A stretch of DNA of 64,000 nucleotides from Arion vulgaris (taxonomy: Eukaryota; Mollusca; Gastropoda; Stylommatophora; Arionidae): NCBI GenBank assembly GCA_020796225.1, contig CM036755.1, positions 45,302,306-45,366,305 on the forward strand. The letters run 5' to 3'. The notes under the pieces are model-generated. The model was not told where the DNA came from. It worked only from the letters and a program-made list of their open reading frames with translations, and did no database searches. The position numbers and the translations under genes were made by a program. Shown here in pieces: positions 53,555-63,282 of the stretch; the first letter of the stretch is position 1; each line of letters begins with the position of its first letter.

Positions 53555-55225
53555 TACTGAGTCAGACATCAGATGGGGGAATCCATGACCTAGATCAGAG
53601 AAGGGGGCTGGAAATTATTGATGTTTGATAAAACACTGCAAACATTTTTGCAATTTTACTCAATTCTGTGCGTCTATGGTTATGTATTGATGAAACATAT
53701 TCATTAATATTGATATTCCTTATTCTTAAACTTGACTTGTTGCATAATATGAACTTTGATTTAGCATTTTGTGTTGATTTTAAAATGAAATCGTCTATAT
53801 ACACCAATACTGGAGTGCGAGGTCACGTGGTGTAGTTGTAGTCTTCTTCTTCTTCTTCTTCTTCGATCGTTCTAGGTCTGTTTTAATCATTCTCATTGTG
53901 ATATATAAACAGCCAAACATCAGAACGTGATGTACGTGCACCAGCCTTCAGCACCTATTGGAGCCCAGTTGCTTATCCTTCGGTGGGGTGTTCGTTTTCA
54001 GCCAGCTTTTGATTTACTAGGGTAAGCTTTCCTAGGGTTCGATCAGCTTTGCCGTATTTTTGGGCTTTGTGATCTACGCCGGGACAGTGAGTTACGCTAT
54101 TTATGCCCGTTCTGACTGAGAAATATTTCTCGGGGCTTGTAAGCTTATCCTCGGACGGCGTCTTACTCGTATAAAACACCGTGTAAAGTATCGGCCTTCG
54201 CCAATGTTCAGACCCGAACTTCCTGTCTGATCCGTACATTGTCGGCCTTGCTTTACCGTACATTTTGAGTTTGATCCGGAGAAGGAACATTCTCGGCCTT
54301 TTCTAGACGCGCATTGGTACGTGGCAATTTGCAATTAACCTCGAAAGCACTGGCATGGGGCCGAGTACAAACAATGTAGAGGGTCGTTTCAGTCGGCGCT
54401 ATCAGCGTAACTGTGGATTTTGCGCTCGCCGCCATCACCCGCCCCAGTTATTCCGGGGATGTTAGTTACGACTGAAATCGAACCTTGCCCGGTTGCCCCA
54501 AGGCTGGCAGTTCCGTTTGGCATCACCAACCTCAGTTCTTCCGGGGATGTTAATTTTTAATCGCACAGTACCTTGCACGGTTTTCCCAGGGCGGGTAGTT
54601 TCGTTATGCACTAAACGCAACTTGTTCTTTTGCGCTCTGCAAACCTTGCCCTGTACATGTATCTGCACCAGGCTACCGATGCTGGGTCAGCTGCAATCTT
54701 CTCTCGCACCAACACGAGGGTAGACTTTTATTCGTTACGGTCCTGTCTTATTTATTCTTGCCGACGGGCTGGCAATGTTTGCCCCCTCCTCAGGGCTTCG
54801 AGCTTCGCCCTACGTGGGCATACGTTTGGTCACTGGATGCACCTCTCATCCATGTCTGAGACGTTTCGTTGCTGTTTCTTTGCGTTCAGGGACTTGGGCA
54901 ATATCTTGTTGGACATCGGTCAGGAGATTTGTGCATTTTGTTTGTATGTATCTTTATTGTATTTCCGTAATTGCACTGCTACCACTACCAGTAGTTTCTC
55001 TCCCCGATCCCTGCCCCTTTTAGCCAGACCGAAACCAGAGTCTGTTTCCAGGGTCACCGCGTGGAGGTTGGGGCAGGGTCTTGGTTAGCGCGCCCCTCGC
55101 TAACCCTGGCTCATGTTACCACCATGACCTCATGAGCCTTTTGACCCCAGTTGTGGTCTGATTTCCCATAATTCTTACCCAAATCCAAAGGCCCATAAGT
55201 TTAAAGTTGGCTCTGTTCTGTTATA
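53555..55225 (+). repeat. dispersed repeat family I split by a 1.3 kb element
   Basis: 53570-53844 and 55149-55225 together match 37610-37965 (AGATCAGAGAAGGGGGCTGG, GCAATTTTACTCAATTCTG; right part GGTCTGATTTCCCATAATTC, GGCCCATAAGTTTAAAGTTG). Confidence 0.88.
53845..55148 (-). mobile_element. 1.3 kb GC-rich retroelement, non-autonomous, with (GAA)n tail and target duplication
   Basis: AGTTGTAGTCT (53834-53844) and AGTTGTGGTCT (55149-55159) flank it. On the minus strand the 3' end is CACAATGAGAATGATTAAAAC then a run of GAA; just upstream sits CTAGGAAAGCTTACCCTAG, TAAATCAAAAGCTGGCTG as in SINE families B and H. The 5' part is long, GC-rich and unlike anything else in the window, with a stem GGTTAGCG..CGCTAACC at about 55078-55103. 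No RT or other domain is visible; frames of 60-150 codons are unrecognised. It contains two diverged 88 bp units (54434 and 54522, sharing TTCCGGGGATGTTA). Confidence 0.75.
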
Positions 55226-55617
55226 CCAACGCAGATGGAGTATCCTGCTCAGGCATCTATTGATGAATATCTGCAACTTTTTATTCCTGATCATTCTTGA
55301 ACTTCATATGTTCTTCAGAATGACAAATGCTAACCTTGCTTTTTGTATTTTAATCCAACATCTTCATCCCAATATGATGCATAAACAAAATAGTACCAAC
55401 TACAACACGTACAGAGAAACTACAACCAATCACACAACACGCACACACAAACTACTACTACACACGCAGACAACAAAACGGTATTTTAAAAAGCACACAC
55501 ACACCCACATATATATATATAATAAGCGTACAAAACAGATTAGCTTGGATTATATTCATATTTTTATTTTCTCTCTCAATAAAAAAAAGTTGTCCTTGAA
55601 TAAAGAAGGTCGTCTGT
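55226..55617. other. low-complexity CA-rich stretch, no gene
   Basis: ACACGCACACACAAAC and (TA)n runs; the Thr/His-rich frame is not supported as a gene. Confidence 0.6.
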
Positions 55618-55868
55618 CTATTGTCGGGGCTCGCAAGGGGAGCAAATAATAGCAACGCTGCCACCTACAGGCATGTCGTAAGAGGCGACTGAGGTAGGGA
55701 CCTAGGAAGCTACCCTAGTAAATAAAAAGCATCACAGAATTCAGATGTGCTGGCCTACTTGTAGGCGCATAACTGGCATACGTACAACCGCTCTTAGGCT
55801 CAGATTACATACAAATCACAAAAAGGGGTTTAAGAAGTGGGCGATATAAGTTCGAAGAAAAGAAGAAG
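55618..55868 (+). mobile_element. SINE family B, full-length
   Basis: TTGTCGGGGCTCGCAAGGGG, GCATGTCGTAAGAGGCGACT, CCTAGGAAGCTACCCTAG, GGCCTACTTGTAGGCGC, tail ending AAGAAAAGAAGAAG. Confidence 0.92.
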
Positions 55869-55879
55869 AAAGAAAGTTA

Positions 55880-56100
55880 AACCCCCGCCACACAGACGGG
55901 ACTTTCCCTTCTCTGTTATTGATCTGGACACCGGAAGTGTGAGATGTGCAATCAGGTCGTTGTGATTGACTCCTGGTCTGGTCTCTAATGAAGGTGTGCC
56001 TAATCTCTGGCGCAGGTAACTATTAATGTCACGAGCCTAGCGAGAGATGACGGGAACTGGGAGTGAGATGTAACGTTAGGAGGGTTCCTGACTTCTGTGG
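55880..56100. other. no recognised feature
   Basis: Short single-copy stretch. Confidence 0.5.
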
Positions 56101-56580
56101 AGGATCTAGGAGAGTAGAGTGGGTGTTGGAGGGAGAGAGGGGACAAAATGAAAGAGATAAAAATGCATTTTGTTGAGTACTGTTTGACAGCTGTCGTTTA
56201 CAGAGTCAGGGAGAGAAATAAAAATAGGAGACAGAGAGAAAGAATTAGGATAACTGAAGAGAGATAAAGAGAAGTAGGAGGATGATAGAGACAGAGAGAA
56301 AGAAACAAGAGAACGGAAGAAAGAAAAAGAGATAGGATGATGATAGAGATGGAGAGAGAAACGAAAACAAGAGAGAGGATAACGAAAGAAAAAAAAATTT
56401 AAAAAATGGAGAAAGAGAGAGCGGAAAACGAGAAAGAGAACGGAGAACAAGAGAGAAAGGAGAATGAGTGACAGGTAGATAGGAGACCTAGAGAGAAAAC
56501 GGAGACCAAGAGAGAGAGAGAAAGAACGAGAAGGAGAGAGATTGAAGAACGAGAGAGAGAGAGAGAGAAAGAAAAAAGTA
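56100..56580. repeat. purine-rich tract (GAGA, GGAGAA)
   Basis: About 480 bp with very few pyrimidines on the plus strand and no fixed period. The Ser/Phe/Leu frame on the minus strand is composition-driven. Confidence 0.9.
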
Positions 56581-56654
56581 GGGGTTGGTATTACATTACC
56601 GAACAACGAACGTATTCTTAAGATATCTGTTAAAAACTAAAGTAAATCTCAGAA

Positions 56655-56820
56655 CTACTTCTTAACCAACATTATTCTATCAATGTTAAATATGGTCGTA
56701 CACAATAGCTAATGAGCAGGTAATTATAACAACAAAGATTAGATGTTTTTGAAGTGTTTTAGAAGTAACAATAAGGGATAACATTAGAAATGAAGAAAAT
56801 AGAAAGAAATAACAGAAAAA
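56655..56820 (+). pseudogene. LINE-eta fragment
   Basis: CATTATTCTATCAATGTTAA, AATTATAACAACAAAGATTAG and GATAACATTAGAAATGAAGA match 21860-21960 in order. Confidence 0.7.
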
Positions 56821-57062
56821 AGACTTGTCGTTACCGAATGTATCACGTAAATGCTGGTCGAAAAGTGGCTGCATTTGTTGCCAGTTTCGCCTATATTTGT
56901 CTTATCACAACGTGTACACGCGATGGCGTAGATTATATTGAGGGGCTCGCATGTTAAACCATCATCAATAACAAAAGTAGCTTCAGAAAAAAATATATTA
57001 CGGGTCTGTATCACATAAGCACATGTATGTGGCATCGCTGGCGGACACACAGGACGGTGCCA
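56821..57062 (-). pseudogene. Penelope-like element: GIY-YIG endonuclease domain remnant
   Basis: The minus strand reads CPPAMPHTCAYVIQTRNIFF, ATFVIDDGLTCEPLNIIYAI, ACTRCDKTNIGETGN. This is the upstream CxxC motif, the GIY-type strand (NIIYAI), a CxxC and the YIG-type strand (NIGETG) characteristic of Penelope-like endonucleases. A frameshift then restores FDQHLRDTFGNDKS in the next frame, matching the family's R/H..N region. The reverse transcriptase is absent. PLE endonucleases nick the target DNA; this copy is inactive. Confidence 0.82.
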
Positions 57063-57139
57063 AACTGATCCTGAAAATGGAATTGAAGACGACTGTGTAC
57101 CAACATTCGCTAAAGATTCGTGTCCGTCTGTAAACTACT

Positions 57140-57213
57140 AGAGGACAATGCATTGTAGATTGCAGTGGTAGTATTCTTTGCTTTCCTAACGGGCCCCGGC
57201 ACCACACGGGCGA
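57140..57213 (-). mobile_element. SINE family B head fragment
   Basis: Minus strand CGCCCGTGTGGTGCCGGGGC, AGCAAAGAATACTACCACTG, then cut before the core. Confidence 0.8.
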
Positions 57214-57234
57214 TGCTTGAGTACAATGTTATGA

Positions 57235-57450
57235 TCATGCAGATCACCTAGCTGATACAGCAGTGATCGAGGAAGGACAGTCAATGGATAGTGCAGATAT
57301 CATCAATGCCATAAGAGAAACAGGTTGTATAGATTACTGTGATAACATGACTAAATCTACATCACTACTATCTAGAGTAAAGAAGATGTATGTAAAAAAT
57401 GTTTACTGTCAACCACTAACACATTTGTTAGAGGCATCAGACATTTGATT
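57235..57450 (+). pseudogene. LINE-gamma RNase H fragment
   Basis: Plus strand: DHADHLADTAVIEEGQSMDS, ADIINAIRETGCID, TKSTSLLSRVKKMYVKN, parallel to RADRLAGLATISEGAAMDRS at 9800. It is followed by TTGATTAATCAACACC, as at 9620 inverted. Confidence 0.8.
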
Positions 57451-57464
57451 AATCAACACCTCGT

Positions 57465-57722
57465 CCCTGTGTCGTCGGGGCCTTCAAGGGAAGAAAAGAA
57501 TAGTAACACTGTGACCAACAAAGTATGTCGTAAGAGGTGACTGATGTAAGGACTTAGGGAAGCTACCTTAGTAAATAAATCGCGCTGCATGAATCGGATG
57601 TCCTGGCCTACTTGTAGACGCATAACTGGCACAACGTACAATCGCTCTAAGGCTCGGATCACATACAAATCACAAAGATTGGTTGACAAGTAATCGATAT
57701 GGGGCGTTTGAAGAAGAAGAAG
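57465..57722 (+). mobile_element. SINE family B, full-length
   Basis: GTCGTCGGGGCCTTCAAGGG, TATGTCGTAAGAGGTGACTG, GGCCTACTTGTAGACGC, AAATCACAAAGATTGGTTGA, GAAGAAGAAGAAGG. Confidence 0.9.
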
Positions 57723-58067
57723 GATCAGCTCCGAGCAGGTGTGATTAGTTGTTATATGGTGGGGAAGCTATTATGAAGGAGAAATAAACACCTACAGATC
57801 TGTTCGGAGTTTTGTAATAATTATGGGCGTGAATACGTTAAGACAATAGTGGGGTAAGTACCACCCATGGAAAATGAATTTTTGATAAAATAGTTTCATG
57901 TGAATCGGATCTTCTCCATTTCTGCTTAGTAAACTACCAAGTTAATTTTTAAAATAATTTTGCCCCTTCCTGGAAAAACGTATGTGGACGCCCATGGTAA
58001 TGATGATCCACACTAACCACATGCTGATGAGTACATGAATTATATGTTCACTGGAACAAATCATATG
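57723..58067. other. no recognised feature
   Basis: Single-copy sequence. Confidence 0.5.
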
Positions 58068-58202
58068 GGGACCCTCACCAGTGATACGAAGTTCGTGCAC
58101 GGCAGCTGAGATCTTCATGTGTAAGAAAGAGATCGGAGCACGAATGATTACTCATCGAAGTGCATTAATGATGGGCATATCAATCAATCAATCAATCAAC
58201 TG
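58068..58202 (+). mobile_element. SINE family E 3' end
   Basis: ACGAAGTTCGTGCACGGCAG, CTGAGATCTTCATGTGTAAG, AAAGAGATCGGAGCACG, ending in (ATCA)n. Confidence 0.85.
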
Positions 58203-59100
58203 GAACAAATCTCTACTGTCAAAGACATTTCACATTGAAACTGGAAACCATTAGAAGCCTGCAACTATAAAACACGCCCATTACATGTGATATCTTAAGG
58301 CAGTCACCAAGAAAATAATCAACAAGGAATAGTTGAAAAACAAGTGCTCAGTTCATTCAAATTTAAATCGAAATATTGACACTTCTGTCTACCGTACTCA
58401 CGCTCTTCAGATTCAATCATTGTTACAATTCACAACCAATTCTTCCGTGCAGGTTTCAAGTGACCATCTTTTATGTTTTGTTCAGACCCTAACGTATTAC
58501 TTCACTCCAGAATTCACTTAACGACATTTAAAACAACCTTGATCAAGCAATAAGTTCCTTATTTTATACCATTTACGTTTGTGCTTTGTTGTTCATTTGT
58601 TGTAATGTTTTTTTCATTGAGTTTGTACCGATTAATGAATTGATAGAAGAAATCAGATTTATGCTACCGGGAATAAGTTCCCCACAAAGGCTGCTCAAAT
58701 ATGAAGCGGTTTGTACTAACTATTCCCCATTTTTGATTTTTTTGTCCCCTTTCTGCAGATAAAGCAATCTGGTATCTGACATTTTTTTCTGTCTAAAACA
58801 CGCACTCTCTTAGAACACCTGCCTGAGGTGAAATAACCGATATGGGGAACTGTGAACTATGAAAACAAACCCACTGGGGAGTTACGTAAAGAGTAAGCTG
58901 ATGGGAAATCAAGGATACAGAGCGGTGTATTTACATAATTTTACATAATAATTACTTTCAAAATGTAGTAATTGTAATTGTAATAAAACAAGATGTTCAT
59001 TATGAACATTTACAAAGTAATTTCTGAGTAAAAATTAATTAGAAATTGTAGATAGAGAAGAAGGATTGAAATTTGATCTTGTTTTAGGGCTATGTTTTCT
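58203..59100. other. no recognised feature
   Basis: About 900 bp of AT-rich single-copy sequence, the longest stretch with neither repeat nor coding signal noticed. Confidence 0.55.
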
Positions 59101-59101
59101 T

Positions 59102-59640
59102 CTTCTTCTTCTTTGCAATCGCTTTTTGGATGATTATACCGTTAGACGCGTTCTTATGATGAAATCGACTGTTGTCTGGTTCTCATCTCTAGCGCCATGT
59201 AGTTTTGATGATTATACCGTTAGACGCGTTCTTATGATGAAATCGACTGTTGTCTGGAGCTCATCTCTAGCGCCATGTAGTTTTGATGATTATACCGTTA
59301 GACGCGTTCTTATGATGAAATCGACTGTTGTCTGGAGCTCATCTCTAGCGCCATGTAGTTTTGAATGTAGTGTTGTGTTGTAGGGCCAGCATTCCTTTCT
59401 TGGGAGGACATACAGGGGCAGTCTTGCAGGACATGTTCTGTGGTTTGTTCAGCGGAGCCACAGGGGCACAGAGGGTTGGGGACAATCGCAGCCTGTGTAG
59501 GTGTTTGTTCAATCTGTTATGACCTATCCTGAGTCGGAAGATGATAGTCTGTCCTTGTCTGTCAAGTGTGTGGTAGTCATCGTTGGATGGTTTAGGTTCT
59601 TTTCTAATGTCCACGATAGCTCTTTTATGTGATTTCATTA
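59102..59640 (-). pseudogene. LINE-iota ORF2 C-terminus, 3' end triplicated
   Basis: The minus strand reads GQTIIFRLRIGHNRLNKHLH, RLRLSPT, then shifted Cys-rich sequence typical of RNase H-type LINE ends. The last 78 bp, LHGARDELQTTVDFIIRT with its stop, aligns with KLYGGTESLKTTVAFMIKS at 15060 and is present three times. The 3' terminus is TTGCAAAGAAGAAGAAG on the minus strand. Confidence 0.84.
59129..59364. repeat. 78 bp tandem repeat, 3 copies, from the LINE-iota 3' end
   Basis: Starts at 59129, 59207 and 59285 (GATGATTATACCGTTAGACG). The first differs from the others by GGTTC/GGAGC. Each unit contains the LINE's final codons, stop codon and start of 3'UTR. Confidence 0.95.
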
Positions 59641-59659
59641 TCTATTTGGGCTATGTTTT

Positions 59660-59750
59660 TACAAACGTGGTTAGGTTTACAAACGTATTTAAGTTTACAA
59701 ACGTGGTTAAATTTACAAAAGTGGTTAAGTTTACAAAAGTGGTTGACTGG
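59660..59750. repeat. 18 bp repeat, ~5 copies
   Basis: The unit is GTTTACAAACGTGGTTAA, ending in the GTGGTTAA that resembles the A-box start of SINE D heads. Confidence 0.9.
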
Positions 59751-59764
59751 GAGGTGTCTTTGCA

Positions 59765-59995
59765 ACAAAGTGGTTAAATATATTGTCGTGCTTTCTGAAG
59801 GTCATAGGTTATGAGTTCGAATACGGTTCACGTTTTTCGTTTCACAAGTTAATAAAAAATTGTTTATGATTGTTGAAAGCTACGGAGTTCGTGCTTTGTG
59901 CAGTATGCTCGACAGATGACGTGCAATTTCTGTAGAGATGGACTGAGCCATAAAGGAAAAACCGGTCTCATGAACTCAGTTTTTCGACCATTAGA
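59765..59995 (+). mobile_element. SINE family D
   Basis: AAGTGGTTAAATATATTGTC, TGAGTTCGAATACGG (B box), AGCTACGGAGTTCGTGCTTT, GTGCAGTATGCTCGACAG. The 5' head overlaps the last 18 bp unit. Confidence 0.8.
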
Positions 59996-60029
59996 TTCTT
60001 CTAGGTTCAATTTAAACTACGAGAACCTC

Positions 60030-60155
60030 TGAAGACGGAGTAAGACTCGCCAGAATGGCGACGGACACTGATGATAAGGAAATCAATCATTCACGCAAAA
60101 ATCAGTCAAAATAGCATTATTAGGCGCACTGACTAAGTCTGAATTCACAGCATGT
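60030..60155 (+). repeat. dispersed repeat family J, plus strand
   Basis: GAAGACGGAGTAAGACTCGC, GGCGACGGACACTGATGATA, CACGCAAAAATCAGTCAAAA, GACTAAGTCTGAATTCA. The longest J copy. Confidence 0.65.
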
Positions 60156-60221
60156 ACAAAAAAAAAAAATAACTGAGAGCGTAACAAGAGTCCATGGAAA
60201 TCTAGTGATATCTTCTCTGTG

Positions 60222-60297
60222 CTCATGGAGTTGTTAGTGCATTCTAACTGTCAGCAATAGATAGGGAGTTCGAATCCCTGCTCGAAATGACAGGGTA
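60222..60297 (+). mobile_element. tRNA-like SINE head
   Basis: TGGAGTTGTTAGTGCATTC (A box) and GGGAGTTCGAATCCCTGC (T-arm and B box). No proper acceptor stem. Confidence 0.5.
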
Positions 60298-60299
60298 GT

Positions 60300-60542
60300 A
60301 ATACTTCTTCTGCGAACGCTCAACATCAACCACCTGTTCACTACTAGTTGTGATTTGTATGTGATCTGAGCCTAAGAGCGACTGTACGTTGCGTCTACCA
60401 GTAGGCCAGCACATCCGATTTCTGCGACGCTTTTATTTACTAGGGTACGCTTCCCTAGGTCCGTACTTCAGTCGCCTCTTACCTTGTAGGTGGCAGTGTT
60501 ACAATTCCTTGCTCCCCATGCGAGCCCCGTCAACACACGCAT
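60300..60542 (-). mobile_element. SINE family B
   Basis: Ends GCAGAAGAAGTATT on the minus strand; GGCCTACTGGTAGACGC hairpin; CCTAGGGAAGCGTACCCTAG; core reduced to AAGAGGCGACTGAAG. Confidence 0.88.
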
Positions 60543-60647
60543 GGTAGTCAAACAAATCTTGCTAGTTTTATTTAAACAATGTCAAGTTAATGACTATTAG
60601 AAGAAAAACTGATCAGATAATGGCTTCATTCGGTTATAGAATCATTC

Positions 60648-60870
60648 AATAAGGGTCACTGTCGCTAAGTGGTTACGCCTTTGCCTTGTGTTCTGAAGGT
60701 CGTGAGTTCAAAACCGGACCGTGCCGTTCTGTTCAAGGAAGCATTTTGATTTCAGAGACCCCTAGGATTGTTTCCGGAGATACGGTGTCCGTGCTTTATG
60801 TATTAGTCTCGGCAGGAGGCATACAATTTCTGTTGAGAGGAATCTAGTCCTATGTTGTAAGACCCGGTGC
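60648..60870 (+). mobile_element. SINE family D, full-length
   Basis: GTCGCTAAGTGGTTACGCC (A box), GTGAGTTCAAAACCGG (B box), GACCCCTAGGATTGTTTCCG, GTCCGTGCTTTATGTATTAG, CTCGGCAGGAGGCATAC. Confidence 0.88.
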
Positions 60871-60892
60871 AGAGTATTAAATCGCTTAAATA

Positions 60893-61660
60893 AGGTGTAT
60901 GAGAGGTTGTCCGTGCTGTCGCAACGTTACTAATAGTGTCTGAGAGGTAGTCCGTGCTGTCGCAACGTTACTTATAGTGTCTGATAGGTGGTCCATGCTG
61001 TCGCAACGTTAGTAATAGTGTCTGAGAGGTGGTCCGTGCTGTCGCAACGTTAATAATAGTGTCTGAGAGGTGGTCCGTGCTGTCGCAACGTTACTTATAG
61101 TGTCTGATAGGTGGTCCATGCTGTCGCAACGTTAATAATAGTGTCTGAGAGGTGGTCCGTGCAGTCTCAACGTTGCTAATAGTGTCTGAGAGGTGGTCCG
61201 TGCTGTTGCAACGTTACTAATAGTGTCTGAGAGGTGGTCCGTGCTGTTGCAACGTTACTAATAGTGTCTGAGAGGTGGTCTGTGCTGTTGCAACGTTGCT
61301 AATAGTGTCTGAGAGGTGGTCCGTGCTGTTGCAACGTTGCTAATAGTGTCTGAGAGGTGGTCCATGCTGTCGCAGCGTTGCTAATAGTGTCTGAGAGGTG
61401 GTCCGTGCTGTTGCAACGTTACTAATAGTGTCTGAGAGGTGGTCCGTGCTGTTGCAACGTTACTAATAGTGTCTGAGAGGTGGTCTGTGCTGTTGCAACG
61501 TTGCTAATAGTGTCTGAGAGGTGGTCCGTGCTGTTGCAACGTTGCTAATAGTGTCTGAGAGGTGGTCCATGCTGTCGCAGCGTTGCTAATAGTGCCTGAG
61601 AGGTGGACCATGCTGTTGCAGCGTTACTAATAGTGTCTGAGAGGTGGTCTGTGCTGTCAT
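60893..61660. repeat. 41 bp minisatellite, ~18 copies, with 123 and 205 bp higher-order repeats
   Basis: The unit is TAGTGTCTGAGAGGTGGTCC, GTGCTGTCGCAACGTTACTA, A. A block of five units at 61184-61388 recurs unchanged in variant order at 61389-61593 (205 bp). A three-unit block at 60960 recurs at 61083 (123 bp). Confidence 0.96.
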
Positions 61661-61696
61661 TATTATTATATGCCCATCGAACTGTTATACTTTACA

Positions 61697-61925
61697 CGTG
61701 GCCTCTATAGTGAAGTGGTTAAGACGTTTGCCTGTCGTTCTGAAAGTTGTAGGTTCGAATCCGGACTGAGTCAGTTGTGCAATTTTTCATTTTAGCCCTA
61801 GGGTTGTTACTGAAGTTTGTACTGTGTGCTACAATCTCGGTAGGTGGTGTGCCATTTTTGTGGACAGGGGCGGATCCATATGAGGAAATCAATTGCAATG
61901 AAGTCAATCCTTTTAGACATATAGA
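61697..61925 (+). mobile_element. SINE family D, full-length
   Basis: GCCTCTATAGTGAAGTGGTT (A box), GTAGGTTCGAATCCGG (intact B box), TAGCCCTAGGGTTGTTAC, GTGCTACAATCTCGGTAGG, ending AATGAAGTCAATCCTTTT. Confidence 0.9.
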
Positions 61926-62062
61926 GCTGCAAGCAATTTCTCCATACCGATCTATCCTGTACCACTTGTACAACCTCTTCTATAGAATTAAGTCCAATAT
62001 TTTTCGCCCTTCTCAGCAAAGTTCATTTTGGAGTTTCCCTAGGTGTCTTACCTTTCTGGAAC
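61926..62062 (-). mobile_element. LINE-alpha 3' fragment
   Basis: GCAAGCAATTTCTCCATACC, TATCCTGTACCACTTG, TCTCAGCAAAGTTCATTTTG mirror the LINE-alpha 3' end, diverged. Confidence 0.75.
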
Positions 62063-62500
62063 CCCTACACCTCCCTCCCTTATATTTAATTATTCCCTCC
62101 TTCATTACTTCACCAAGTTCCGTTTTTCTACACACTCCTTTCTCTCCCCATCTACATTTTGTAAAATTTGTATCACATTTTTAAATCATTTTACAGACCA
62201 CAATGTTTTGGTTTTAATTTAAAAAAATATTTTTAAAAAATCGTGTATTATTGTAAAGAATACAACAATTTCCGGTTGTATCGTCCCTCGTTCTAATGTT
62301 TTCTTACATCCACATTCAGCCATCCATGACACTTCATTGTCACACTAACCTCTTCATTAACCTTTCGTCATATCCAGGTGTATCGCAGGTAAAAGACACC
62401 AGTTTGTGAGATTTGTGTCCGTAGTCTGAGGACTACATCTGCTGCTCAGATCCCCTTGTTTGAGTTAGTCTAGATCAGAGATACCTGCTCGAGCACACAA
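62063..62500. other. no recognised feature
   Basis: AT-rich sequence; a (GAA)n tract at about 62508-62524 follows. Confidence 0.5.
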
Positions 62501-62864
62501 ATAGCTAGAAGAAGAAGAAGAAGAACATTAATAACAACAGAAAGATCTTCATTGAGAAATTGAATCGCTTAAAAGTAAAACACAAACAAATGTTGTGGGT
62601 GAGCGTTGAAGTTAGAGGTGGGAGGGAAAGGAGTGTGAAAGGGGGTGGGATGGGGTGAGAGGGGGTGTACTATTGCAGGAAGTGATTTTTAAAAATGACA
62701 GGTAAAAAATAGTACAGGTAAACGTCTGTGACAGCTGATAAATAAAATTAAACAATCGGAAGAGGTGACGTGTGTGTGAGAGGTGAGAGGAGGGATGTGA
62801 AATGAATGGGAGGAATAACATTATGAAAAATATATAAGCAGGAAGATTATCATATATTAGACAG

Positions 62865-63258
<394 letters not shown>

Positions 63259-63282
63259 GAGATAGATTGATTAGATAGATCG

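Noticed and set aside
54630..55088. 152-codon plus-strand frame in the GC-rich element
   Set aside because: It is antisense to the retroelement, has no recognisable domain, and GC-rich DNA keeps frames open by chance.
61697..61770. Functional tRNA gene with good A and B boxes
   Set aside because: It is the head of SINE family D, followed by the family body; the acceptor stem does not close.
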